A stretch of DNA of 64,000 nt from Sporothrix humicola (lineage: Eukaryota > Ascomycota > Sordariomycetes > Ophiostomatales > Ophiostomataceae): contig WNYE01000089.1 of NCBI GenBank assembly GCA_021396245.1, positions 106,898 through 170,897 on the forward strand. The letters run 5' to 3'. Numbering within the stretch: the first letter of the stretch is position 1; each line of letters starts with the position of its first letter. Positions 45,588 through 55,854 of the stretch are shown here, in pieces. A program made the position numbers and the translations under genes. The notes under the pieces were generated by a model. The model was not told the origin of the DNA. It saw nothing but the letters and a program-made list of their open reading frames with translations, and ran no database searches.

Positions 45588-46541
45588 ATGACCGTCACGG
45601 AAGATCCTTACCTCACCAGCCTCAAGGCCGACGGCTTCGTCGTTGTCCGCAACGTCGTTAGCGGCGACCATCTCAAGGCCCTCCAGGAAGCTGCCATCCG
45701 CACGGCCAACAAGGCCCGCGCCGGTGACTGGCCGCATGTCCGCACCGTCGGCAAGCAGTTCCCGCCTTGGGACCGGTGGGACCGCACGGCCGCCGAAAAG
45801 GCCAAGGCGTCCAACGGAAAAGAGCAGCCCGGCATCTGGGGCGTGCAGCACCTGATGCGGCCCGAAATGGGCGCCCAGGACGCCGGCATCTTTGTGCAGT
45901 CGTATTTCGCGCAGGACGGCGTGCTCGACGTGGCCAAGCGCGTGCTGGCGTGCGGCGACGACGAGCTGGTCATGGAGCTGTACAACATGCTTGTGCGGCC
46001 GGACTACCAGGACTATGAGCTGCGGTGGCACCGCGACGATATCGGTCCCGACGCGACCCCCGAGGAAGAAATGGAGCGGCTGCAGGCGCCCGCGTTCCAT
46101 GCGCAGTGGAACCTGGCGCTGTGGGACGACGCGAGCCTGATCGTGGTGCCCGGGTCGCACAAGCGGGCGCGGACTGATGGCGAGCGGGCAGCCGACCCGT
46201 ACCAGGCGATGCTTCCTTGCGACGAGGCAGCCGGCCACCGTCCGCAGCTGACCGTGCAGCTGGGCCCTGGTGATGCTGTCTTTTACAACAACAACATTCT
46301 GCATCGCGGTGTGTACCAGACGGCCGTCGAGCGGACGACGCTGCACGGATCGGTGGGCCATGTCGGCGGCAATGCTCTGCGGGCGCGCAATGTGCTGCAG
46401 CACGGCGTGGGTGACTGGGTCGAGAAGTGCGACTTCAGCGGGCTGTCGGAGACGGAGCGGGCGCGGGCCGAGGGCATGCGTGCGCGGCTGATCAAGATGG
46501 GCCGTGAGAGCGGCCCTGTCGGCTACTCTCTGAAGGATTAG
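45588..46541 (+). CDS. Phytanoyl-CoA dioxygenase (PhyH)-family Fe(II)/2-oxoglutarate oxygenase
   Basis: Single exon, 317 aa, start ctcacaATGACC. The N-terminus (LKADGFVVVRNVVSGDHLKALQEA) is the usual PhyH opening. The iron site is H148-x-D150 in LRWHRDD and H239 in NNNILHRGVY; R249 (VERTTLHGS) is a good candidate for binding the 2-oxoglutarate carboxylate. The jelly-roll core between them includes WNLALWDDASLIVVPGSHKRAR. All expected catalytic residues are present. The substrate cannot be inferred: fungal members act on fatty-acyl chains, amino acids or secondary metabolites. There is no signal peptide or obvious PTS1 (C-terminus GYSLKD). It is convergent with the glucanase gene, 282 bp apart. 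Confidence 0.87.
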   Translation: MTVTEDPYLTSLKADGFVVVRNVVSGDHLKALQEAAIRTANKARAGDWPHVRTVGKQFPPWDRWDRTAAEKAKASNGKEQPGIWGVQHLMRPEMGAQDAGIFVQSYFAQDGVLDVAKRVLACGDDELVMELYNMLVRPDYQDYELRWHRDDIGPDATPEEEMERLQAPAFHAQWNLALWDDASLIVVPGSHKRARTDGERAADPYQAMLPCDEAAGHRPQLTVQLGPGDAVFYNNNILHRGVYQTAVERTTLHGSVGHVGGNALRARNVLQHGVGDWVEKCDFSGLSETERARAEGMRARLIKMGRESGPVGYSLKD

Positions 46542-46823
46542 GCGGACAGCTGGACTGAATGTCTTTTCATGATAACGAACAAGATTGAACATAAAACAAA
46601 CAAAATCAAATCAAATTGAACACAAGTACTGTTTAGATGTAAAATATATGACATAGGAAATGAAAAGGGGGATGCAGTATCCAACGAAGTGAGCGTAAAC
46701 AAGATCGGACCCAAACACCAACAGTCAAAATATACCAAGGAAATGAAAACCAAAAATCGTCCAAAAGTCTTCCCGAAATATATCCAAAACACCAATAACA
46801 TCACTCGTCAACCTCCGGGTCAT

Positions 46824-49163
46824 CTAGCTCTGGAAAAGAGCAATGGTGTCGGGGTAGACATTCTCGTTGTCGACAGCACTGGCCACCGACACGCCGTTCA
46901 CGTCGAGCATGCTCGCCGAGCCGATCGTGTTGAGGTTGTAGATGTTGACCGTCGTCGATGTTTCGATCGAGGCAATGCGTGCCTGGCACGACTTGCCGGG
47001 GATGCACGACTGGGCGTAGTTGCTGAAGAACGAGTAGAGACCGGCACCGTAAACCAGGATCGTGTCCGAGTTAATGATGCGCACGCCCCAAGCCATGCCG
47101 CAAGTGGCATCACCGCTCACGCAACCCGCAAAATCGGGATCGTTGTAGGTCGCATTGGCCTCAAAGGGAACGGTGGCCACCGGGTTCGGCTGGAAGTAGG
47201 GCGTCTCCGTCTGGATCTGGCCCATGAATACATCACGCGTGGCCGCCAGCTGGTACTGGTACAGAGTGTGATGCTCTGAGCCGGTACCGACGAGCCAGAT
47301 GGGGCCAGCTGACGACTCAACGTACAGACCACGGCCGCTGTAGATCGAAATCTGCGTGCAGTTCCAGTCGTCCATGTCGTGGTCAGCTGTCCACAGCCAG
47401 ACGTTCTCGGCGTAGACGGCAGCAGCGGCCGTGGTAATGTGCATGGACATGAAGGCGCCAATGCAGTTCGTGTTGACCGCCGACGACTCGGGGTTCTTGA
47501 GGCACTCGGCGACCTGCAGGTTGGAACCCGTGAAGCCACCGATGCGGGTGTGGACATCCCAAATACCGCCGAGATCAGCAGAGCCGGAAGCATCCAGGTT
47601 CCACTGGATCAGAATGGCACCAGCCTGAGCACCCTGAGTACCCAGCACGAAATCGGAAAGCTCAACAGTGCCCTTCTCGCCGGAAGTGGAGCCAACCTGG
47701 AGCAGCGGCTGCGGGTTGCTGTCGCTCTTGAAGAACGAGTTGCCGCCGGCCAGAATCATGGGGTAGGTCTCGCCCACAATACGGGCACCAGGAGGCACGA
47801 CCAGTGTCGACGTCACAACGTACAGACCGTAGTCAAGGTAGACAATGTTGCCGGTGCGCGTGGCAAAGTTGATGAGCTCCTGGAGAGCAGCAGTATCATC
47901 AGTGACACCGTCACCCTTGGCACCGGCAGCACGGGCGCTCAAAAAGTGGCAGGCCCGCTTAGTCTCGTACTGAGGCTTAGAGCGAGCATAGTACGAACCC
48001 TCAACGCCAGCAGCGGCAGCAAAGCTGTTGCCTGAGGCCAGCAGCGAAGACGGGCGCACATTGCCGGGGAAAGCACCTTGGAGGTTCGAGGGGCCGTTGG
48101 GAACGTACTGGTGGCCCTGGCCCCAAGCAGCGACGGTGACAGCCTCGCCGCCAGTCAGCAGGTTACCATCGGGCGTCTGCACAATAACAGGCACCTGATT
48201 GGCGACAATGTTCTCGAGAATGATGCTGCCAGCCGTCGCGGGTTTAGAAGAGCCAGGCACGTAAGCCGAGACAATGGCAACGTTGACGCTCGTAAAAGCG
48301 CTGTCAAAGATGGTGACGGAGCCAACCGACTGGGCGTCGCTGCCGCCCGAAGAAACATTGAGACCGACACCGCAGTTCTTGATATCGAGGCCATAGTAGG
48401 TCCAACCCCAGTCCCAGAGCTGGTTGATGGCCACCAGACAGCTGTCAAAGGCCAGGTTGCGCATGGTGAACTGCTGGTTGCCGAGCGAGGCACCAATAGC
48501 ACCGCCGCTGAAGCTGAGGTCCGACATGAAGCCGCCGCTGCCGCTCTCGATAAAGAGACCAATGTGGGCAACACCGGCGTCTCTGGGCATGACAAACTGG
48601 ACATTCTGCAGGCTTGTGGCCTGTGCAGTCGGCCAGTGGATACCGTAGGCAAGTGTGGTGGCGTCAAAGCTGGTCGTGTCCAGGATAAAGTTGCGAATCT
48701 GGCGGAAGAAGACGTTGGTAGACAGCCAGTTGGGGTCGGGCGAGTCGTAGTACGGGTCGCCGTCAATGAGACCAAGGCCCTCAAAGGACGAGGCCATCTT
48801 GAGCGTGGGCGGGTTTGTGGCATCGCCAATCAGCTGGGTCATGTAGGCCGGCAGGATGGAAGACGAGAGCAGATAAGTGCCGGCTGGGAAATAGACAACG
48901 GCCGGCGTAATGGTCGACGACTGGCAGCCCTTGCCACAGCGGTTGCCGTCCATGATGGCCTTGTTGATGGCATCAGTGTCGTCGGTGACGCCATCGCCCT
49001 TGGCGCCGTAGTCCAGGACGTTGCGGAAGACGACGTATCCCTCTTCGGCAAAGGGAGCATATCCCTGGTGGGCAACATCTTCCATCCAAAACGCCGCGTG
49101 GATGGATGCCACCATGTAGCCCAGAAGGGCCAGAAGCACCAGCGAAGGTGACGAAGACTTCAT
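46824..49163 (-). CDS. Secreted GH55 exo-beta-1,3-glucanase
   Basis: Single exon, 779 aa, start tcacaATGAAG. A signal peptide (1 to about 23, cleavage likely after ASIHA) directs secretion. Two right-handed beta-helix (pectate-lyase-3) modules follow, each opening with the repeat block YGAKGDGVTDDTDAI (about 52) and GAKGDGVTDDTAAL (about 415). Later family blocks are YAENVWLWTADHDMDD, RGLYVESSAGPIWLVGTGSEHH and LYQYQLA. The length matches fungal GH55 enzymes (750-790 aa). These release glucose from beta-1,3-glucan and serve wall remodelling or nutrition. Several N-glycosylation sequons are visible (for example NVS, NAT). The upstream leader is C/T-rich on the coding strand. Confidence 0.93.
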   Translation of the reverse strand: MKSSSPSLVLLALLGYMVASIHAAFWMEDVAHQGYAPFAEEGYVVFRNVLDYGAKGDGVTDDTDAINKAIMDGNRCGKGCQSSTITPAVVYFPAGTYLLSSSILPAYMTQLIGDATNPPTLKMASSFEGLGLIDGDPYYDSPDPNWLSTNVFFRQIRNFILDTTSFDATTLAYGIHWPTAQATSLQNVQFVMPRDAGVAHIGLFIESGSGGFMSDLSFSGGAIGASLGNQQFTMRNLAFDSCLVAINQLWDWGWTYYGLDIKNCGVGLNVSSGGSDAQSVGSVTIFDSAFTSVNVAIVSAYVPGSSKPATAGSIILENIVANQVPVIVQTPDGNLLTGGEAVTVAAWGQGHQYVPNGPSNLQGAFPGNVRPSSLLASGNSFAAAAGVEGSYYARSKPQYETKRACHFLSARAAGAKGDGVTDDTAALQELINFATRTGNIVYLDYGLYVVTSTLVVPPGARIVGETYPMILAGGNSFFKSDSNPQPLLQVGSTSGEKGTVELSDFVLGTQGAQAGAILIQWNLDASGSADLGGIWDVHTRIGGFTGSNLQVAECLKNPESSAVNTNCIGAFMSMHITTAAAAVYAENVWLWTADHDMDDWNCTQISIYSGRGLYVESSAGPIWLVGTGSEHHTLYQYQLAATRDVFMGQIQTETPYFQPNPVATVPFEANATYNDPDFAGCVSGDATCGMAWGVRIINSDTILVYGAGLYSFFSNYAQSCIPGKSCQARIASIETSTTVNIYNLNTIGSASMLDVNGVSVASAVDNENVYPDTIALFQS

Positions 49164-50967
49164 TGTGAAGATGTGGTCATGAAAGAAAGTGGGAAGTAAG
49201 TAAATAAAGAAAAACGCGATACTAGATATGATGCAAGTAAAGAACGTCGCCGGCGATGAAAGTTGAAAAAAAGGAGAGACTATCGCCAGATGAAGATGGG
49301 AAACACGACGAGAAAAGGAAGGACGGCTGGGAGAAGAAGAGGAAAAAAGAAGGAAGGGACGAAGGAGTGAAAGAAACGAGAGGAAACAAGAGAAGGAGCG
49401 AACGAAAAGGAGACACGACGCCCGGCCGAGTCTCTGGTTTTACTTATCAGACATCGCGAGGCGAGAATGGTGAGTGAGGCGAGTTGAGACGAGAAGAATT
49501 CAAAAAGTAAAGAAACGGAGAGAAAATGACATAAAAGACGTGTCTGGAGACGTGACTGGCATTTGAAGAGGGCGAGTCATTTTACGGGGAGTGCTTTCCC
49601 AGTTGCTTGGTATTCTGGAACATACACTTTATGCCCCCTTTTGGCATACTATGGCATATTTTGGCAGGAAAGAGTGGGCACGGCGAGCAAAGAAATCTCG
49701 CGTGGCAGTTGGCATGCCGTTTGGACATATGCACGCGAAAAAAGAGCGGGAAAGGGCGACTGAACAGAGTAAAAGCGAGAAGGAGCGACTGCGCAGGAAA
49801 ACAAGCCCAGAAATAAGTAAGGGGAAAGAAGACGTCGGGAACGGCAGATACGGAAGGCGCTCGATGCAAGGGATGCAGGCCAGGAGATGAAGGCTATTAT
49901 GGAGACTATAGCAAGAGCGTGTTGATGGAAGGTGCGATGTGCGTAGACTGCATCACTGACAGTCTGGAGTTCTACTAACTGTAAAGTTTGGAGACACAAG
50001 TAAGATTCAAGTAAAATCCTTTTCTTACAACATTGTGACTCTGAAGATTGTCGCGTTGATGCGCATCACTTCCAACGGTCTTTTTGGGGGAATGTCGACG
50101 CGATCGAGAGTCTGGAGCGCACTGCATCTTGGCTGTGCCTGCCCCTCTTCCGAATGTCTCACAACACGACTGCCCAAACAGGAAAGGATCAGGAGAAGAA
50201 TAAGAGTGAGGAAAGAAGTGAAGGAGAAGGAAAGGATGAAGGAAAGAGCAGGAGAGAGGACGCGTTCATGGGTGAAGTTCAAGAAAAGTCAAGAGGTAGA
50301 AAAACGAGTGAAAATTGAAGTAAAAATAGAAGTTGTAAACGGTGATTGACTTCGAACGTCGATAGAGATGCAGTATTAAAATAGAAATAGGATAATTATA
50401 TGTGTGAATTATAAATTTTAGTTTATTTTAGTTTAGTTTATTTTAATTCTTTCATATTTTTTTTATCGAAGTATAAGACAAGTAAAAAATGAAATCTAGA
50501 AATGAGAAAAAAATAAAAGAACTCGGATATTAAGTAACATTTTACTTCCGCCGCAACATCCTCTTCCTTTTCGCCTTCTTGTTGAGACATTACTTCACCG
50601 ATTCGACAGCATCAAGTATCATATGTCGGGCACCAGTGCCATGTGTTTTGAGAGTCGAGAATATCCAGGTCAAGAGAGACATGAAATCAAGAAACAGTAA
50701 AACATAGCACTTATGAAGTCCATATATTGCAAATAATCTGCTCACTCAATACGTTCAAAGATTTAGACAATGGTTGAAAATGTGGAAACACTATTGAGTT
50801 CATTGTTGGCAGTATTGCGGACGCTGTTCGCGTCTTCTCTGATTATTTAAAATATGTAGAAATTAAATTCCATACTATCTATATGACGCTCGCTAGATTC
50901 TCAAGGGTATCTTTCTTCAACCATCACATCACTGTCCACTATGCACTGCCCACTGCCCCCAAGACTC
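49164..50967. other. Intergenic region with AT-rich segment
   Basis: 49180-49450 is purine-rich on +, that is, a pyrimidine-rich leader of the glucanase gene. 50340-50930 is clearly AT-rich compared with the rest of the window, with repeated TTTTAGTTTA elements at 50415-50450. No open frame with a domain is present. The right end is the 3' flank of the next minus-strand gene. Confidence 0.5.
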
Positions 50968-52716
50968 TCAATCCTTCTCCTTGAAATAGTCCTTCACCAC
51001 GGCGGCAGCTTCTGCTTCTGCACGCTTCTGTTCATAAAAGCTCTCGCCATAGTAGGTGTCACAAGCGGCGCGAGGATCGCGTTCTTTTTCCTTGCCCTTG
51101 CCGCGGCCAAAGACGCGGCCGAGCCAGTTTGTGCTGGACCCAGAACCAGAACCAGAACCGGAGGCAGAAGAGCTTGCGTGAGCATTGCTCGGCCCTGCTC
51201 CAGATGACGAGCCCGTCCTGTCGGCAAGGAGAGGCGCTTTAGCAGCGGCCGCTACTCTTGCAGAAGCCCGGCCGAAATCAAAGTCGCTGCCATTGGCGTT
51301 GTTGTTGCTGTTGCTGTTGTTGCCCTTGGGGTCGCCATATTTTTCAGCGAGGGCAGCCTTTTCTGCCATGGCGGCACGGTCGGATGCAGACATGCCTGCT
51401 GTTGAATCCGAGGCCCCGTTTGTGTTTGTGTTGGGCCAGCTCCGCGGCTCGGCCAGCGAGATCTGGCGGTCCACTTTCTGAATCTCGGCCCTCTTCTCGG
51501 CCAGCTTCTTCTCGAGGTCGTCGGCCTGCTGGGCCAGCTGCTTGCGAAGTTCGCGGAGAATCACGAGGTCGGGCGACACAGCCTGCTGGGCGGCATTCTT
51601 GGCGGCCACGGCGGCCTGGTTGGCTCTTTTGGCGGCGTTGGCCGCCGTGCTGGCAGCCTGCTTCTCCTTGGTGATCTGCAGCTGGATGCGCGCGCGCTCG
51701 TCGGCCACGCGCTCCTGCTCGGCCATGCGCTGGGCGTGGCGCTCGCGGCGCTCGCGCTTCGCCGAGTGGGTCATGTAGTAGTCGGGCTGCTGGACATAGT
51801 AGCGCTGCTGTTCCATCTGGCGCTGGTCGTGCACGCTCTGAGCCTGCTGGGCGGCCTGCAGGCGGGCGGCGGCCTTGCGCTCGGCCTTGGCCAGGATGCG
51901 CCGCTCGTTGGCCTCCTCGGCGCGCCGCTGGGCCTCGCGGTCGTGCTCGACGGCGTTCTTGGCCTTGGCCCGCGACACGCGCTGGATCTCGGCCTGGCGT
52001 GCGGCTTCGCGCCTTGCTTTGCGGAGCTCGGTCGCGTTGGGCTGCTGCACTTCTGGCCCGCCCGTGGCGCCCTTGTATGGCTGCGCAGCGCGCTCGGCGT
52101 TCTGGCACGGCGTGCAGTAGTGGGCCCAGCGGGTGGTCGAGCCGAAGCGGTCGCCGAGGCCGTCAATGTAGACCGGGTAGCGGCCGTCGGCGCGGACCCA
52201 GCGTTTGTCGAGGCACGAGCAGCATTTCTGCGGGCCCGACGTCAGCTTGCAGCCGCGGGCGGCCCAGTGGCCGCAGTCGAGGGGCGATGCTTCAAAGAGG
52301 GCGGATCCGTTGCCCACAGACGACTGGAACGGCTGCCAGTCTGATCTCTTTTCCGAAGGATATGTTGCGGTAGTGGTTGTGGTGGTTGTTGTCGAAGACG
52401 ACGAGGATGCGAAAAAGACGGTTCCAACGCCGCTGCCGACGCCTCTCCCGCTGCCGCTGCCGCTACCAGCTGCGGTGGCGCTCTGGCTGCTCTGTGCCTG
52501 AGTCTGGCTCTGGCTCAAGGGTTCGCTGCGGCTCCGAGAGTCGTAGGTCGCCTCGTACGACGGCGGCGACACGTGCTGGTCGTCTGGGTCGTCATTGTGT
52601 CCGTCAGGGTGTACAGGGCTCCGCACGTGTGCGGAAGACGATCCTGCGGTGTTGTTGTCGTTGTCGAATCCGCTGTGCGCCTGGTACGGCGGCGGAGCAA
52701 TGTCGTCGTCGTGCAT
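50968..52716 (-). CDS. Uncharacterised protein with PPxY motifs, Cys/His cluster and long coiled coil
   Basis: I do not recognise the family. I set the start at 52716 (ctacaATGCAC), giving 582 aa; the frame is open 122 codons further but is not protein-like there. Visible parts: two PPxY motifs (PPPY 8-11, PPSY 51-54), which bind WW domains such as those of Rsp5/Nedd4 ligases; a Ser/Thr/Gly-rich stretch (60-120); a compact Cys/His cluster with C148, H150, C156, C165, C166, C168, H199, C201 and C204, which may bind zinc; then an Ala/Arg/Glu/Gln-rich coiled coil (about 228-440); a Ser/Gly/Asn-rich linker; and a basic patch GRGKGKEKERD near 550. No membrane segment is seen. A scaffold or ubiquitin-ligase adaptor role would be speculation. 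Confidence 0.8.
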   Translation of the reverse strand: MHDDDIAPPPYQAHSGFDNDNNTAGSSSAHVRSPVHPDGHNDDPDDQHVSPPSYEATYDSRSRSEPLSQSQTQAQSSQSATAAGSGSGSGRGVGSGVGTVFFASSSSSTTTTTTTTATYPSEKRSDWQPFQSSVGNGSALFEASPLDCGHWAARGCKLTSGPQKCCSCLDKRWVRADGRYPVYIDGLGDRFGSTTRWAHYCTPCQNAERAAQPYKGATGGPEVQQPNATELRKARREAARQAEIQRVSRAKAKNAVEHDREAQRRAEEANERRILAKAERKAAARLQAAQQAQSVHDQRQMEQQRYYVQQPDYYMTHSAKRERRERHAQRMAEQERVADERARIQLQITKEKQAASTAANAAKRANQAAVAAKNAAQQAVSPDLVILRELRKQLAQQADDLEKKLAEKRAEIQKVDRQISLAEPRSWPNTNTNGASDSTAGMSASDRAAMAEKAALAEKYGDPKGNNSNSNNNANGSDFDFGRASARVAAAAKAPLLADRTGSSSGAGPSNAHASSSASGSGSGSGSSTNWLGRVFGRGKGKEKERDPRAACDTYYGESFYEQKRAEAEAAAVVKDYFKEKD

Positions 52717-54120
52717 TGTAGAGGAGAGGTCGGAATAAACAAGAAGGTGGAAGGCGTGCGGAGATGAGGCGGATCCGCCAAAAGGAGCCGCCAGCCGCTG
52801 GAAGCCGCTGTAAGCAGGGTACCGCTGCGCTGGAGTCGCTGTAGTGTCGCTGACGGGAGAAAAGACAAAAAGACGAGAAAGGAGCCGCAAAGTGACGATA
52901 AAAGGAGTGTTGTCGCTCGTTTGTCGAGGTGGCTTGATTTGATTGGAAGCTCCTTCTTCTCCCTCGAGGAACGAAGGACGACAATACCTTTTTGTATCAT
53001 GTGTTGTCCCCTCCTCGATTGTGTGCCTGGCGGTCACAAGTGAAATGCCTTGAAGGCAGTGCTCGCACCCAAAAGGCACCAAAACAAGCCGGAAGTGCGC
53101 TATCTTTTAACCTTATGTGTCTTCCCTTTGTCGAGGCGTACTCGAGTTTTCCCTGGAAGTTCACGTCACTGGGCCTTGGCGCCTGCGGAGGCTGTGCATA
53201 CAGAGCGTTTATGTTAGCTTTAGGACGTCTGCCCAGTCCACACCACTTACACCGGATGCACGGTGCAGGACCCACCCTTTCATAACGCCTGCTCGAGTCA
53301 TTCGGCGGAATGAGGTGCGAAACGCGGAACGGGAAGCGGCGTGCTAAGAAGCCGGCGAAGACAGGCGAGATGGAATGTACAAAAGTCTACAGACTTGTGT
53401 TTGAGGCCCACCACGCCGAGTGACTGCGCACAAAGAATAGAGGAAAAAACAGTGGACAAACATCTGCAGAATGTCTTTTTATCTACTTGTAGGATATTAA
53501 GGCGAGGCTGAGAAAAGAGGGGAAAAGAGAGGAGAGGGAGAGGAGAAAGAGAGTTGAGACGATTGCGAGTCTCGAAAGGCGTTCAGAAGGACAAGTGCGA
53601 GTTGTGTCGTTGTGTCTCGAGCATCATCGACAAGACTCAAGTTGTACTGGTTTCTTACAAGTCTCCCTGCCTCTGCCTCTGCAACTTAACGCCTGCCTAA
53701 GCTGGGCACGTATTACGTGGCATCTACATGCATTCACGAGCTATCGGCAAGACGGGAAAAACGAACGTTGTTCAAAAAGATAAACCGGTCCTTTGCAGTG
53801 AAGAAAAGGATAAGAACGGTTGAGCGGGTGTCTCGGAGAAAAAAGAATACTTGATGATTAGACCATTCCGTGAATATCGGATGCAAGTTGTCTACATCAG
53901 TCATGGCTACATGTCGACGAAGGAAAGATGAGCAAACAAGAGTGTCATAGATGTTGTAGACCACGTAAGGCTTTGCTAAATTGGTGAGAATATGAGGGAG
54001 GTCGTGACAAGGACGAAGTATCTTGCTTATTATTCAGTAGGGATGCTCGGGACGCCACTGAAAAGCTTGTAGATTGTGGCTGTATCTGGCCGGACATGGC
54101 GGCCGCTAGTGGTGCTGGGT

Positions 54121-54163
54121 TAGGTGTTCTTTAGGTGTTCTTGAGGAGTTCTTAGGTGTGCTC
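54121..54163. repeat. 11-bp imperfect tandem repeat
   Basis: TTAGGTGTTCT is present in two exact adjacent copies (54121-54131 and 54132-54142), followed by degenerate copies to about 54163. Confidence 0.8.
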
Positions 54164-54462
54164 CCCTGTGTATAAATAAGTGGTGCCTCCCCTGCTGGCC
54201 CCGCTCCTACCAAAGTTAGGAAATCGTGGGGCATCGCGACTTCTTAACTGAATGTCGTGATGCACCACCCCAGGACACAAAAAAGGCAACATGTCGAGCC
54301 GCCGCCAACTCACTGAATCTCGGCCCTTTTTAAACTTTTTTTTTTCAACAATAAAATGACTCTGGCAATACTCGGCGCAACCCCACAAGAATAACGGTGT
54401 CAACCAAAGATTTTTTTTACCGTCGACAAAATCGACAAAAAAAAATCTTTTGAACGTCACAC

Positions 54463-54540
54463 ATCGACAGAGGGGGGAATCGAACCCCCGACCCCGAAGG
54501 GCCCGCCCTCACCTACCAAGCCAGCAAGCTCCTATTACAC
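54463..54540 (-). tRNA. tRNA-like element: class II 3' half, probably a pseudogene or fragment
   Basis: On the minus strand a perfect T arm (GGGGG-TTCGATT-CCCCC) contains the B-box consensus GGTTCGANTCC. Just before it is a 5-bp variable arm with a TTCG tetraloop (GGCCC-TTCG-GGGTC), as in tRNA-Ser/Leu. After it come a 7-nt acceptor strand CTCTGTC and a G discriminator, as in tRNA-Ser. A run of nine T (minus strand, at 54437-54445) follows about 18 nt later and would serve as Pol III terminator. I cannot find the matching 5' acceptor GACAGAG, nor a good D arm or anticodon arm, upstream. An A-box-like TGGCTTGGTAGG is present. It may be a truncated tRNA gene or another Pol III RNA. Confidence 0.4.
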
Positions 54541-54786
54541 TCAACATTACGCTACAAGAACGATAAGGATGAATACAAACAAACGGTGTCGATCTCTTCG
54601 CAGAGACCAACGAAATCAACGAAATCAAAGGAAACACCGCAATATATACAATGGAAAGCAGACGCAGGAAAGGGGGGTGCAGTCGCTGCTTTTGGAGAGA
54701 ACTCATAATCCTCAATCCTAGGCATCGACGCCCCCCTTGACAGAAGGGTCGGGACTCGCTGTAGCCGGTCTTCGCCTTCTCGAACG

Positions 54787-54885
54787 CCGAAATTTTTTAT
54801 CTATTTTTTTGTTTTAATTTTTTTTTTGTTTTTGTTTTCTTGTTTTTTTTCTTTTTGTTTTCTTGTTTTCAATTTTTTTTTGTAC
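54787..54885. repeat. T-rich low-complexity tract
   Basis: About 100 bases of the + strand are mostly T with scattered G, C and A, in runs of up to twelve T. There is no coding potential. Confidence 0.8.
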
Positions 54886-55854
54886 CCACGACGCTGCAGT
54901 TCGCCTGGGTGTTTTAGATAGAGCTGGCACTCTTTTTTTCTTTTGAAATACAGCACGCTTTACAGGCAAAGAAAACAGGAACACGCATATACCGCTTGCG
55001 CAGGTCCGCCGCCACACACAGGGCTATAGAAATAAACAGGGTGGGAGAACGGTTGCGAGGAAATTTGCTGACTTGGCAGGATCGGGCGGTGACAATACCA
55101 ACCTGACTACCCCTGCCTTTCAAATTGTGTTCGTTCAAAAGAGAGTATTGACAAGTGCAGGGCTGGGGCAGTATATAAAGGCTGTTGCACCCCCTGTTTG
55201 TAGAATGGGAGAGGGAAGGAGGGAGGTGGGGGCGAATAGGGGTTGACGATGTGGACGGAAGGCGCGATGGTGATGTTCGGCGAGGCAAGAGGCCAGTCAG
55301 GCGACAGGTCACGGGACACACAGGATGTACGATTTGGAAAGGGGTGGTCTATTGGGATGCTGTAACGATAGTCATGGGCAAAAGTAAGCTGCACACACCA
55401 GGTGCATCATGAAGATGTAGAGTAAAAAAAGAGGTATGTTGTAAAAGCATAGGTAACCTATGTCAATAATGTAAAAAAAGGGGTAGAAATCAAAATGTAA
55501 ACACGCTGGTACATGTAAGAAGCAAACCAAGTCCAAGGATCCAATCGAGGCAAGCCCGAAAACCAGTAGTAACAAGACATGAAGCAAAACAGAACAGAAC
55601 CGAACCGAACCATGAACCAAGTAACCCGGCCCCCAAATCCCCAATGCCAAAGTCCCAGAGTACCAATAGTCCCAGAATCCTCAAGCCCCCCGATAGTTGA
55701 CGAAATCCACAAAAATAAGAAAGAAAAAAACGCCAGAGCTTGTCCGATCCGAGATAAAATAGAGAGATAAATGCAAGAACATAAAGCAAGAAGTAAGCAA
55801 AATGAAGAATGAATATGAGTATGACCAAAAAAAAAAGCGGTCACCAGACCACCA

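Larger units (their letters stand above)
52717..55854. other. Intergenic region with tRNA-like element
   Basis: 52717-53100 is the leader of the PPxY protein gene. 53100-54100 shows nothing recognisable. An 11-bp tandem repeat lies at 54121-54163, a tRNA 3'-half-like element at 54463-54540, and a T-rich tract at 54787-54885. 55200-55854 is the 3' flank of the C2H2 factor gene. Frames here are not protein-like. Confidence 0.5.

Noticed and set aside
48078..49151. 357-codon antisense frame over the GH55 gene
   Set aside because: Same shadow effect; no start context or domain.
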